Source: Saprospiraceae bacterium (GTDB taxonomy: Bacteria > Bacteroidota > Bacteroidia > Chitinophagales > Saprospiraceae). From it: DNA of 64,000 bases. The translations under genes were made by a program, and so were the position numbers. The stretch spans positions 1 to 64,000 of the forward strand of contig JABDKX010000007.1 of assembly GCA_013001975.1 (NCBI GenBank), given 5' to 3'. The notes below the pieces were generated by a model. The model searched no databases. It was not told the origin of the DNA and saw only the letters and a list, made by a program, of their open reading frames with translations. Shown here one piece after another: positions 36,423 to 45,279 of the stretch (position 1 is its first letter; the number at the start of each line of letters is the position of its first letter).

Positions 36423-37511
36423 TTATTTTTGAGAAAGTTTTGCTAATAAAAGGGCGATAATAGTGAAAACGAAATTTGGCATCCACGCACCAAGGCCAGG
36501 AGATAAAGATAAATTATTGGAAAAAGTAGCGGCAAATTTCGAAATAATAACGAAAGCGGCACCTAAAATGACTCCAATAGCAAGGTGAAGGCCCATTCCG
36601 CCACGAACTTTTCTCGAAGCAACAGCTAATCCAATAATAGTTAGAATGATAATTGTAAATGGTTGGGAGTTTCGCAAGTGTTTTTCAATTAGAAAGCCTT
36701 TTGCCTCTCCCAGACCGCGTTCTCTTTCACGATTAATAAAATCTTCCAGATCGGCAGTTGTCATATTTTCCATTTGCTTTGTATTTCTCACAAAGTCCTC
36801 CGGCGTCAAATCCAAGATGGTATCTATAGATTCTCCGGGATGCTTCTCGAGAGTTTCATTTAAACCATTAAACTTTCGAATCGTATAGTTTTTTATCGTC
36901 CATTCTTTTGGCTCACTTTTGAAAACAAGCTTTTCAGCATTTAAAACCTCAACCAAGCGGTTGTCATTAAATTTTTCTAGCCTGAAAGACTGAGCGGTAG
37001 AGTCCGATCTTCTATAGTATCGGATGTAAACTTTTTCATTAGGATTTAAAAAAAAGTGCACATCACTGTTCAGCGTTTTTTCATGCTTCTTAGAAAGGTA
37101 TTCGCTTTCAAATTGGTTTTTGATTTTACAGCTATGTGGAATAATATGATTTTTGCCAATCCAAAGTAGACCCGCAATAATAGAGGCAGAAACTAAATAG
37201 GGCCACATCAATCTATTAAAACTTACACCGCTACTCAGCAAAGCAACGATTTCAGAATTTTTTGCCAAACGAGAAGTAAAGAAAATAACGGCGATCAAAG
37301 AAAATAATGGCCACATCATCCCATTGATCCAAGGAATAAAATTTAGATAATATTCTCCTAAAATTTGACCCAAAGAAAGTTCTGCATCGATAAAGCGATT
37401 AATTTTTTCACTGAAGTCAATGACAATTGCCATTAGGGTAATCAGCAACATCGTAAAGAAGAAGCTCGATAGATATTTTTTGATTATATAAACATCAATC
37501 TTTTTGAACAC
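36423..37511 (-). CDS. LptF/LptG family LPS-transport permease
   Basis: This 362-residue protein has the YjgP/YjgQ layout: N-terminal membrane helices ('YIIKKYLSSFFFTMLLITLMAIVIDFSEK', 60-120), a large periplasmic beta-jellyroll (about 125-275) and three C-terminal helices from residue 275. It would pair with a second permease and the LptB ATPase to extract LPS from the inner membrane. The paralogue and lptB are not in the window, so F or G cannot be assigned. It overlaps tgt by one base; the tgt-lptF/G pairing is common in Bacteroidota. Confidence 0.88.
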   Translation of the reverse strand: MFKKIDVYIIKKYLSSFFFTMLLITLMAIVIDFSEKINRFIDAELSLGQILGEYYLNFIPWINGMMWPLFSLIAVIFFTSRLAKNSEIVALLSSGVSFNRLMWPYLVSASIIAGLLWIGKNHIIPHSCKIKNQFESEYLSKKHEKTLNSDVHFFLNPNEKVYIRYYRRSDSTAQSFRLEKFNDNRLVEVLNAEKLVFKSEPKEWTIKNYTIRKFNGLNETLEKHPGESIDTILDLTPEDFVRNTKQMENMTTADLEDFINRERERGLGEAKGFLIEKHLRNSQPFTIIILTIIGLAVASRKVRGGMGLHLAIGVILGAAFVIISKFAATFSNNLSLSPGLGAWMPNFVFTIIALLLAKLSQK

Positions 37512-38641
37512 TACAGTCTTGTCATTAATTTAGGAAGTAAACTCTTTTTCCATGCATAAAATTCTCCTGAGATAATTTTATTACGTGCTATTTGGGTTAA
37601 ATTAACAAAAAAGCTTAGGTTATGCACACTTGCAATTTGCATCGCTAAAAATTCTTTTACTTGGAACAGGTGTCTTAAATATGCTTTGCTATATTTTCTC
37701 GAGAGGCTAGATGTACTGTTTGAATCAATTGGGGAAAAGTCATTAATCCACTTAGCGTTTTTCATATTTAAAACGCCTTCGGAAGTATAAAGAAGACCGT
37801 GACGTGCGTTTCTTGTTGGTAGAACACAATCAAACATATCAATGCCCAATCCAATACATTCTAAAATATTTTCCGGCAATCCAACACCCATTAAATATCG
37901 TGGCTTGTCTTCAGGAAGTACGCCGGTACAGATTTCGGTCATTTCGTAAAGAATATCATGTGGCTCTCCAACCGACAATCCTCCTATAGCGTTTATGTCA
38001 CGGTTTGTTTCTCCAATATATTCACAAGACTGTATTCTTAGATCTTTATAAGTGGACCCTTGAGCGATTGGCGCAAGACATTGTTCATAACCATATGGAT
38101 CTTCAGTCGAGTCAAAACGAGCGATACATCTGTCTAGCCAACGGTGTGTTAACCCAAGGGACTTCTTCGCATATTTATAATCACATGGAAAAGGTGTGCA
38201 TTCATCAAAAGCCATTATAATATCTGCGCCGATTGAACGCTGAATATCCATGACATTTTCTGGTGTGAAAAGGTGTTTGCTGCCATCAATATGTGAAGAA
38301 AATTTAGCACCCTCTTCTGAAATTTTTCTTCTATCGCTAAGTGAATACACTTGATACCCTCCTGAGTCCGTTAACACTGGCTTGTCCCAGGACATAAATT
38401 TATGTATACCCCCAGCGCCTTCAATTACACTTATTTTTGGTCGAAGATATAAGTGATAGGTATTAGCAAGAATAATTTGAGCTTCTATTTCTTTAACCAA
38501 CAAATCCTGATCGACCGTTTTAACGGTTGCTTGTGTTCCAACAGGCATAAAGATAGGCGTTTCAATTACGCCATGGTCAGTGTGCAGTAATCCGGCTCTT
38601 GCTCTTGAATCTTTATCACTTTTTATTAATTCAAATTTCAT
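37511..38641 (-). CDS. tgt: tRNA-guanine(34) transglycosylase (queuosine pathway)
   Basis: Tgt swaps guanine 34 for preQ1 in tRNAs with GUN anticodons. The 376 residues contain 'LTDSGGYQVYSLSDRRKI' (substrate Asp), 'GGLSVGEPHDILYEM' and 'GIDMFDCVLPTRNARHG' (nucleophile Asp). The zinc site, usually Cys-x-Cys-x2-Cys plus a later His, reads Ser309-Thr-Ser311-Ser-Leu-Ser314: all three cysteines are serine, while the His in 'SVHNL' remains. I believe similar loss occurs in other Bacteroidota Tgt proteins. The rest of the enzyme looks intact. Confidence 0.94.
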   Translation of the reverse strand: MKFELIKSDKDSRARAGLLHTDHGVIETPIFMPVGTQATVKTVDQDLLVKEIEAQIILANTYHLYLRPKISVIEGAGGIHKFMSWDKPVLTDSGGYQVYSLSDRRKISEEGAKFSSHIDGSKHLFTPENVMDIQRSIGADIIMAFDECTPFPCDYKYAKKSLGLTHRWLDRCIARFDSTEDPYGYEQCLAPIAQGSTYKDLRIQSCEYIGETNRDINAIGGLSVGEPHDILYEMTEICTGVLPEDKPRYLMGVGLPENILECIGLGIDMFDCVLPTRNARHGLLYTSEGVLNMKNAKWINDFSPIDSNSTSSLSRKYSKAYLRHLFQVKEFLAMQIASVHNLSFFVNLTQIARNKIISGEFYAWKKSLLPKLMTRL

Positions 38642-38700
38642 TAAGTTTTAGCTTATTTACTAGGCGTTAAAGATATGATAATCTTTGTTGAATCCGTTTG

Positions 38701-38708
38701 TATCTTTG
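38701..38708 (+). promoter_or_regulatory. -7 box that fixes the start of the MtfA-like gene
   Basis: TATCTTTG (38701-38708) matches TAnnTTTG exactly. Transcription from here would begin near 38713, which excludes the earlier Met at 38675 and supports the Met at 38744, which also has a purine-rich GAATAGA just before it. No good -33 element is seen. Confidence 0.55.
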
Positions 38709-38743
38709 ATTTCTACAATTTTAATACTAACAGATCGAATAGA

Positions 38744-39571
38744 ATGAAGATTTATAAATTTTCTAGAGTCCTGTCAGCGCCTTTTGCGTTGATCTTTATA
38801 TGGTTTATGTATAAAATATTTTCTGACTATAATTTTCCATATATAGCTTGGGCGATTATTCCCGGAGCTATTTTAATCTTGCTTTATCTATTCCAGCCAC
38901 AAATAGATTATTGGTGGCTCAGTAAAAATCCAATTGAAATTGACAAGCCCATTCTTGATCTTTTGAGTAAAACAAATCCTCGATACAGCTCGCTCTCAAG
39001 TATCAGAAAAGAAGAGTTTAATCGAAGGTTGTTATTGTATACTGAAGGAAGGTCTTTTATTTCAAAAGGATCAGAAAGAGACTATGAGGTTCCATATGAT
39101 ATAAAAAATATGATTGCTCAAGTTCCTGTGACCATGACGTTAAATGAAAAGGACTTTTTATTGAAAGCATTTGACCATATCGTATTGTATAAGCACGCAT
39201 TTCCATCACCCACATTTCAATTTTTGCATACAGCAGAAACCCAACTAGAAGATGGTGTTATTATTATGTCACTTGAACATATTGAGTTAGGAATGTTACA
39301 GCCTGACCTTTATTACAATATTGCTTATCACGCCTATGCTGAAGCATTTGTTAAAAATTTTCCAAGAAAAAACTACCCACTAGCCGAAGATGAACTTTGG
39401 CCAAAAATTGAAGCAACAACAGGCTTTACAAAAGAAAAAATATTATCTATACTAGGTTTCGAGTCAATCGACCTTTTGCACGTTTTGATAACCTTATATT
39501 TTACACACCGAAATGGAATGAAAAGAACGATGCCTGAAAAACATATGCGATTAGAACAGATATTTAGCTGA
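38744..39571 (+). CDS. MtfA/M90-like membrane protein lacking the HExxH zinc motif
   Basis: I start the protein at 38744 (MKIYKFSRVL), giving 275 residues. Two membrane helices (about 10-28 and 35-55) precede a domain resembling the MtfA (M90) peptidase family: 'IVLYKHAFPSP', 'HTAETQLEDGVIIMS', and a segment aligned with the zinc helix. Where the family has HEFAH, this protein has HAYAE, so the catalytic Glu and the second zinc His are gone. It is probably a non-catalytic relative. It is monocistronic and convergent with the thioredoxin-like gene. Confidence 0.6.
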   Translation: MKIYKFSRVLSAPFALIFIWFMYKIFSDYNFPYIAWAIIPGAILILLYLFQPQIDYWWLSKNPIEIDKPILDLLSKTNPRYSSLSSIRKEEFNRRLLLYTEGRSFISKGSERDYEVPYDIKNMIAQVPVTMTLNEKDFLLKAFDHIVLYKHAFPSPTFQFLHTAETQLEDGVIIMSLEHIELGMLQPDLYYNIAYHAYAEAFVKNFPRKNYPLAEDELWPKIEATTGFTKEKILSILGFESIDLLHVLITLYFTHRNGMKRTMPEKHMRLEQIFS

Positions 39572-39603
39572 ATTAGACATTCAATAAAACGAAAAAAAAG
39601 ATG

Positions 39604-40158
39604 TTATTTCCACTTAATATTACAACCTGCGCTGGGTATTTGTGGTGAAATGTCATTAATACCTAAAGCTATAGCATCTAGAGCAAAGCGAATGTCTGCA
39701 CCAGTCACGGGCAAACTGTTACCCGGCCTGCTTGCGTCCAAACGACCCCTATAAACCAATTTGTCTTCTTTATTAAATATGTAAAAGTCAGGTGTACAAG
39801 CGGCGTCATAGGCTTTGGCAATATCTTGAGTTTCATCGTATAAATACGGAAACGGATATTTTAAAACTTTGGCAACTAAGCTCATTTTTTCAGGACTGTC
39901 ATCAGGGTAGTTTGCGACATCATTTGACGATATGGCAACAAATCCAAATCCTTGAGGAATATATTGGTTTGCCAGATTAACCAATTCTTGATTTATGTGA
40001 ACGACAAAGGGACAGTGGTTACAAGAAAAAACAACGACCGTTCCTTTTGTCCCCTTAATATCAATAAACGAAAGCGATCTTTTGCTAACGGTATCATGAA
40101 GTGTGAATGACGGAGCGGTTGTTCCTAATGGAAGCATGTTAGATTCAGTAAGTGCCAT
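39604..40158 (-). CDS. Thioredoxin-fold redox protein (AhpC/TSA type, CNHC site)
   Basis: The 184-residue protein is a peroxiredoxin/thioredoxin-fold domain: 'GTTAPSFTLHDTVSK' and 'GTVVVFSCNHCPFVVH' with the pair Cys46-x-x-Cys49, then 'FGFVAISSNDVANYPDDSPEKM' and 'TPDFYIFNKEDKLVYRGRLDASR'. There is no signal peptide, so it should be cytosolic. The exact substrate is unknown. It is the last gene of a three-gene run with the M15 peptidase (2 bp apart) and the 475-residue protein. Confidence 0.85.
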   Translation of the reverse strand: MALTESNMLPLGTTAPSFTLHDTVSKRSLSFIDIKGTKGTVVVFSCNHCPFVVHINQELVNLANQYIPQGFGFVAISSNDVANYPDDSPEKMSLVAKVLKYPFPYLYDETQDIAKAYDAACTPDFYIFNKEDKLVYRGRLDASRPGNSLPVTGADIRFALDAIALGINDISPQIPSAGCNIKWK

Positions 40159-40160
40159 AT

Positions 40161-40982
40161 CTAGTGATTACAATTTTGATTAATTCCAAGAACATATTTT
40201 GAAACGACATCTATTTTGCTGGCAACAGCGCTTCCAGCAAACCCGTGAATATCCTTGTTTTTTAAATATTTAGAAGCATAACTCGTATAAACATCAGACA
40301 GTGGTGTATAACTCCAGTGCCACTTTTCTTCATTATACCCAAAAGGCCTGCTTTTGTCTAAAGTTGTATAAGGTCGACAAAAACCAAACTTTTCTGCATT
40401 GTTTTCCAGCCATGTAAAAAGAGCTAATCCCTCACCAGATTCAAACCATTCGTTGTTAAAATTATTTAAATCTATATCTGTCCCCCAATGGTGCCTTGAA
40501 GTGCCTGGCATTGAACTGTATTCAAGTATTTTTAAGGCACGTGCATTTTCATCTTCGTATGCAGTCATTGCATTTTCTCCATTACTTAATTTTGCCTCCC
40601 CCTTCCACTTTCTTTCCCAAATCCCCTTCTGATAATCGAAGTTTCTCGTTGCAGAACGGACAACTAAGTTTATATTATCTTCTTTTGCGGCATCATACAT
40701 TTTTTTAAATGCATTAAAGGCCTCTTTCTTCATATACATCCCGTGTCGATCAGAATACTTGTCAGGTATAAGAACAAAGCTTGAATCTTTCGAAGGATCG
40801 AAGTGCCCAGTAATAAAATCTACACTTATATTTTGATTAGTATCAAGCTTCTCAACTTGAGACCGAATTCTTTCTTTGGCTGCTACATCTAATACTTCGG
40901 AATCAGCGTTTGTTTTAGAGTCCTTTTGGCTACAAAACAAAAGAATAAAAGACATCAAAAACAAAAGAATAATTTTATGCAA
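40161..40982 (-). CDS. M15B D-alanyl-D-alanine carboxypeptidase-like lipoprotein
   Basis: The 273-residue protein has a lipoprotein signal (lipobox LLFC, Cys17) and a VanY-type zinc domain: 'SATRNFDYQKGIWERKW', 'SRHHWGTDIDLN' (His and Asp ligands) and 'EKWHWSYTP' (catalytic Glu and last His). It should trim peptidoglycan stem peptides from a membrane anchor in the periplasm. Its start overlaps the end of the 475-residue gene by 8 bp, so the two are translated together. Confidence 0.88.
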   Translation of the reverse strand: MHKIILLFLMSFILLFCSQKDSKTNADSEVLDVAAKERIRSQVEKLDTNQNISVDFITGHFDPSKDSSFVLIPDKYSDRHGMYMKKEAFNAFKKMYDAAKEDNINLVVRSATRNFDYQKGIWERKWKGEAKLSNGENAMTAYEDENARALKILEYSSMPGTSRHHWGTDIDLNNFNNEWFESGEGLALFTWLENNAEKFGFCRPYTTLDKSRPFGYNEEKWHWSYTPLSDVYTSYASKYLKNKDIHGFAGSAVASKIDVVSKYVLGINQNCNH

Positions 40983-42402
40983 GATCTAAACTTTTTTGTG
41001 CGTAATTAAATAACCCTTTTTTTATGATAAGGTTCTTTATTTTTTCAGGGACAGCATCTTCCCAAGCTTTATCTCCTTTTTCAATTGACTCTAAAACTTC
41101 CCAAGGCATAATATCTAATTGGCTTTTATCATAACCTTCAATTTCGACAACCTGCTTTGCATCGATTAGATGTTTGTACAGGAAATGAATGCCATCGGGC
41201 ACCATTAATGTTTTTGCATTTATTAAAGGACCCCCTTTTTCGAAATAAGCAGGGTAGACATAAACTTTAATGTTTCTATTAAAAAGTTCGCCAAACGCAA
41301 CTAAAAGTCTGCCGTCTTGATTATTGAAAAACTTTTCCTCAATAATGGAAGAAAGTTCTCTCACACCAATAACCAATCCTAACTGACCAATATTGTAATC
41401 AGACAAATAATTTATAAGCGTTTGATGGTTTTGACAATCAGAAACGATGACATCAAAACCCAATTCACACAGACAATCTGCTCTTTCTAAAAAGTCATCA
41501 AAATTTAAGACCCCATCAACAATCAGATTTTCCATTGTTATTTCAGCAACCAAATAAGCCCTCTCTTCATCAACATCTTTTTCACGCTTAAATTGCTTTA
41601 AGCTTGATGAGAATGCATCCATTGTTACCTTGGTTGGTGGGTGGTAATGTCCACGAACAACCATAAGGTCTTTTTTCCATAAAAACTCAGATGCGTGTAT
41701 ACTTCTTTTATTGGAATTAAAAATGGCCACATCGGTTAGTCCATATTTTACTATGTATAATGACAATAAGCGATTATCCACATCATTAAAGTCGGGCCCC
41801 TCCAACCGAATCATATCAATCGAAACACGACCATGTATTCCGTCGACCAAGGATTGTATAAATTCGTGCATGTCATCGTTAAGCTTAAAGCACGCATAAA
41901 CCATGTTAACACCTAACACACCAATAGCTTCTTGTTGTAAATGACTGTTTCCATCATTCATTTTAACATGAATTATTAAATCGTTGGTAGGACCATCGGG
42001 TTTAAGTTGAAATCGGATGCCCATCCACCCACTGCCCTTAATCGTTCTTTTATAATTGATGGCGGCAACCGTATCAGCAAATGCAAAAAACAAAGATTCT
42101 GGTCTTTTAGATGTTAAGCGTTCATCCATTAGCCCATATTCATGATCAAGCATTTTGTAAAGGCGAGACTCACATACATAACGACCGCTATCTTCAACGC
42201 CATAAATAGCGTCGGAGTACGTTTTATCATAAGCTGACATTGTTTTAGCAATTGTTCCTGCTGCTGCTCCAGCTTGAAAAAAGTTTCTTGCAACCTCTTG
42301 TCCTGCCCCAATTTCTGCAAAGGAGCCGTATATTTTTTTATTCAGATTAATATCAAGCGCTTTTTGCGCTGCTTTAAGAAAGTGTCTTTTCTGTTTTTTC
42401 AA
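40975..42402 (-). CDS. Conserved protein of unknown function (475 residues)
   Basis: I cannot assign a named domain. The protein is soluble, has no signal peptide, and opens with a basic segment followed by 'YGSFAEIGAGQEVARNFFQAGAAAGTIAKT', a glycine-rich stretch. Further conserved-looking blocks are 'DNRLLSLYIVKYGLTDVAIF', 'MVVRGHYHPPTKVTMDAF' and 'LIVSD-like' segments in the second half. I have the impression that the family is spread over several phyla with unreliable automatic names. It leads an operon with the M15 peptidase and the thioredoxin-like protein. Confidence 0.6.
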   Translation of the reverse strand: MKKQKRHFLKAAQKALDINLNKKIYGSFAEIGAGQEVARNFFQAGAAAGTIAKTMSAYDKTYSDAIYGVEDSGRYVCESRLYKMLDHEYGLMDERLTSKRPESLFFAFADTVAAINYKRTIKGSGWMGIRFQLKPDGPTNDLIIHVKMNDGNSHLQQEAIGVLGVNMVYACFKLNDDMHEFIQSLVDGIHGRVSIDMIRLEGPDFNDVDNRLLSLYIVKYGLTDVAIFNSNKRSIHASEFLWKKDLMVVRGHYHPPTKVTMDAFSSSLKQFKREKDVDEERAYLVAEITMENLIVDGVLNFDDFLERADCLCELGFDVIVSDCQNHQTLINYLSDYNIGQLGLVIGVRELSSIIEEKFFNNQDGRLLVAFGELFNRNIKVYVYPAYFEKGGPLINAKTLMVPDGIHFLYKHLIDAKQVVEIEGYDKSQLDIMPWEVLESIEKGDKAWEDAVPEKIKNLIIKKGLFNYAQKSLDLA

Positions 42403-42419
42403 TGATTATGACTTTTGGA

Positions 42420-42445
42420 CAAAGATATAATTTTCTCGCGGTCAA
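42420..42445 (-). promoter_or_regulatory. Promoter of the 475-residue protein operon
   Basis: On the minus strand the -7 box TATCTTTG (42427-42420) is a perfect match and ends 17 bp before the start codon. A TTG at 42443-42445 is the best -33 candidate at a short 15-bp spacing. Confidence 0.5.
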
Positions 42446-42563
42446 TAAATTTGTTGAATTCCAATAATCAAACCAGTTTCGACAAATTAATAAAATGTTA
42501 ATTGGAATATTTGAATTAGTTTAAGCGTTATATTGTACAAGATTTAAACGGAAAACAATCTAA

Positions 42564-43949
42564 ATGAAAAGCAATCGACTTCTTTGGTTAGCAGCCACTA
42601 TTATTATCATAATCGCACTTTATTTCTTTTTTAGGTCAGACAAAGCGCAAGATCTGACATCTATCACGACCTTAGTAGAAAAGGGCCCTTTTCAAATTTC
42701 AGTTGTCGCAACCGGAGAGCTGGAGGCAAAACGATCCAAAAAAATACTCGGTCCAAGCACAATGCAATCTGCTCAAATTTATGAAACAACAATCCAAAGA
42801 ATGATCCCTGAAGGATCCTCTGTTTCAGAAGGAGACTTTGTCGCACAATTGGATAAAACAGAAATCGCAAATAGAATGTCTGACATACAAGTTGAAGTTG
42901 ATAAAATAAATACTCAGTTAGATCAAGCCAAAATCGACACCACAATTGAGATGAGAAGCTTGAGGGACCAAATGAACAATATCAAATTCTCATTAGAAGA
43001 AACCAAGCTTCAAGTTGAATTAAACAGATATGAGCCACAAGCAGTGATAAGGCAGAAAAACATTGAGTACGAAAAAACACAAAGAGAGTTTGAGCAAATA
43101 AGAGTTAAGCTAGGCTTAACAGAGGAAAAGAATTATGCTAAAATTCAAGAGATAAAGGCGACCTTAAAACAACAGCAGAAAAAAATGAAAAGGCTACAAG
43201 ACCTTTCAAAAGAATTTACCATAAAGGCGCCCGCAGATGGCATGTTAATTTATTCAAGAACATGGAATGGCAAGGTGACAACTGGCTCGAGAGTTCGAGC
43301 ATGGAATCCAGTGGTCGCAGAGCTTCCAGATCTGTCGGAAATGATTTCTAAAACCTATGTAAACGAAGTAGATATAAGTAAGATTAGTGTAGGTCAAGAT
43401 GCTATTATAAATGTAGATGCTTTTCCAGATAAATCATATACAGGAACAATTACACAGGTAGCCAATATTGGAGAACAACTGCGAGACTATGATACAAAAG
43501 TTTTTGAAGTACTCATTTCTGTAAATGAGCACGACTCAATTTTAAGACCAGCCATGACAACAGGGATAGAAGTATTGGTTAATAACTTTGACTCCATTTG
43601 CTATATACCTATTGAAGCGATTTTTGTAGATTCTGTAGAATATGTCTATAAGAAGCAAAAGAAAAACATTGTAAAACAAGAGGTTGTCAAAGGGTTAAGC
43701 AACGAAACAGACATACTCATATTAAGTGGACTAGTAGAAGGAGAAAAAATACTATTAAACAAACCGGAAAATGAGGAATCATTAAGGTTTGAATATGTTC
43801 CTAAAGAAAAAGCGGATCTTGCAATAAAAGCATTTCAAAGAGAAAAAGACAAACTTCAAGCAGAATTGTTAGAAAAGAAAAGGAAAGTCAAAGATGACAT
43901 AGAAAGGCCAAAAGAAGGCTCAAGCTCATTTTTTACAATTAGGTTTTAA
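42564..43949 (+). CDS. Periplasmic adaptor (HlyD/MacA-like membrane-fusion protein)
   Basis: The 461-residue protein has an N-terminal membrane anchor (7-22, 'LWLAATIIIIIALYFFF'), a split biotinyl-lipoyl motif, a long coiled-coil hairpin (about 90-215, rich in Glu, Gln and Lys) and a beta-barrel domain ('TYVNEVDISKISVGQDAIINVDAFPDKSYTGTITQVANIGE'). It bridges an inner-membrane exporter and a TolC channel. It shares one base with the permease gene and leads the three-gene efflux set. The C-terminal 50 residues form an extra charged helix. Confidence 0.88.
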   Translation: MKSNRLLWLAATIIIIIALYFFFRSDKAQDLTSITTLVEKGPFQISVVATGELEAKRSKKILGPSTMQSAQIYETTIQRMIPEGSSVSEGDFVAQLDKTEIANRMSDIQVEVDKINTQLDQAKIDTTIEMRSLRDQMNNIKFSLEETKLQVELNRYEPQAVIRQKNIEYEKTQREFEQIRVKLGLTEEKNYAKIQEIKATLKQQQKKMKRLQDLSKEFTIKAPADGMLIYSRTWNGKVTTGSRVRAWNPVVAELPDLSEMISKTYVNEVDISKISVGQDAIINVDAFPDKSYTGTITQVANIGEQLRDYDTKVFEVLISVNEHDSILRPAMTTGIEVLVNNFDSICYIPIEAIFVDSVEYVYKKQKKNIVKQEVVKGLSNETDILILSGLVEGEKILLNKPENEESLRFEYVPKEKADLAIKAFQREKDKLQAELLEKKRKVKDDIERPKEGSSSFFTIRF

Positions 43950-45271
43950 TGGAAAGGCTAATATTTAATTTTCGATTAGCTATAGAAGGCATTGCTGCTA
44001 ATAGGTTAAGGGCTTTTTTGACTGCTCTTGGAATAATTTTTGGTGTCGCCGCTGTCGTTGCCATGCTAGGAATTGGATCCGGTGCTCAAAAGGCCATCAT
44101 GGAGCAAATGAAACTCATTGGCGCCAACAGCATAATTATTGAAAGCACAATTGATATTGGCGATGATGTAGAAGAGAGCGAAGAAAGTGAAAGCAGCACA
44201 CCTGGAAATGGAAAACGTAAATGGTCTCCAGGACTGTCTAACCAAGATTTAGTTAATATAAAAGAGATTCTTCCTAGCTTAGACCTAACAGGAGGCGAAA
44301 TAAACCTTAGATACCCAGCAATAGCAAACGGCATTCAAAGCAAAACAAATTGCATTGGAATAGAACCTTCTTTTTTCGAATTGAACAATTTAGTTATTGG
44401 TGAGGGCAAGAACTTTACAGAAACAAATGTCATTAACGGCCACGCAGTATGCGTTATAGGAAAAAATATAGAATCAAAATTTTTTAAAGGCCAAAGTGCT
44501 ATTGGAGAGAGAATAAAAGTAGGTAAAAACTGGCTTACAATTATTGGTGTAATCAAGCGAAGGTTGGCTACGAAAGAAAATTTAGAAAAGCTTGGTCTTC
44601 AAGACTATAATCAAAACATTTACATACCAATACAAACCGCATTAATAAGATTTAAAAATAGAAGCAAGGTTGGGAAAGACGACATTTCAAACCGTAATGA
44701 CTTTGACCCCAATCACAACTATAACCAATTAGATCGTGTAGTTTTAAGGGTTGAAAACGCAAAAGAGCTTCAGGCTAGTGCAGATTTGGTTGGAAGATAC
44801 TTAGAAAGAAAGCACAATGGGGTTAAAGATTATGAAATAAAAATTCCAGAACTTCTAATACAACAGCAACAAAAAACTCAGGAAACATTTAATATTGTAC
44901 TAGCGGTTATTGCTGGGATCTCTTTACTCGTAGGTGGAATAGGCATAATGAATATTATGTTGGCGTCTGTTCTTGAAAGAATTAAAGAAATTGGAATACG
45001 AAGATCAATTGGTGCACACAAAAGAGACATCATACTACAGTTTTTATTCGAAGCTGTTTTCATTTGTTTTATTGGAGGACTTATAGGAATTATTTTGGGT
45101 GTCGTTACTGCAAAAGTAATTGCTCAATCTGCAGACATCCCAACTGTTATTAGTTGGTGGTCAATTGTTTTATCCTTTGGAGTGGCGTTTGTTGTTGGTT
45201 TGGTATTTGGATTGTTTCCTGCTAAAAGAGCGTCAGAATATGATCCAATAATGGCATTAAGATCTAATTAA
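43949..45271 (+). CDS. MacB-type ABC transporter permease (FtsX/MacB_PCD), no ATPase domain
   Basis: The 440 residues contain a MacB_PCD periplasmic domain (about 45-285) between membrane helix 1 ('AFLTALGIIFGVAAVVAMLGIGSGA') and three C-terminal helices of the FtsX domain ('FNIVLAVIAGISLLVGGIGIMNIML', 'EIGIRRSIGAHKRDI', 'GLVFGLFPAKRASEYDPIMALR'). E. coli MacB carries its ATPase in the same chain; here no Walker motif exists and no ATPase gene lies in the cluster, so the nucleotide-binding subunit must be encoded elsewhere. Confidence 0.9.
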   Translation: MERLIFNFRLAIEGIAANRLRAFLTALGIIFGVAAVVAMLGIGSGAQKAIMEQMKLIGANSIIIESTIDIGDDVEESEESESSTPGNGKRKWSPGLSNQDLVNIKEILPSLDLTGGEINLRYPAIANGIQSKTNCIGIEPSFFELNNLVIGEGKNFTETNVINGHAVCVIGKNIESKFFKGQSAIGERIKVGKNWLTIIGVIKRRLATKENLEKLGLQDYNQNIYIPIQTALIRFKNRSKVGKDDISNRNDFDPNHNYNQLDRVVLRVENAKELQASADLVGRYLERKHNGVKDYEIKIPELLIQQQQKTQETFNIVLAVIAGISLLVGGIGIMNIMLASVLERIKEIGIRRSIGAHKRDIILQFLFEAVFICFIGGLIGIILGVVTAKVIAQSADIPTVISWWSIVLSFGVAFVVGLVFGLFPAKRASEYDPIMALRSN

Positions 45272-45279
45272 AATAGAAG

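Noticed and set aside
38675-38743. N-terminal extension of the MtfA-like protein (Met at 38675)
   Set aside because: A perfect -7 box lies inside it, and the 23 extra residues do not resemble a domain or a signal peptide.
41774-41782. Perfect E. coli-type DnaA box TTATCCACA
   Set aside because: A single copy inside a coding gene with no cluster, AT-rich unwinding element or dnaA nearby; expected by chance in 64 kb.
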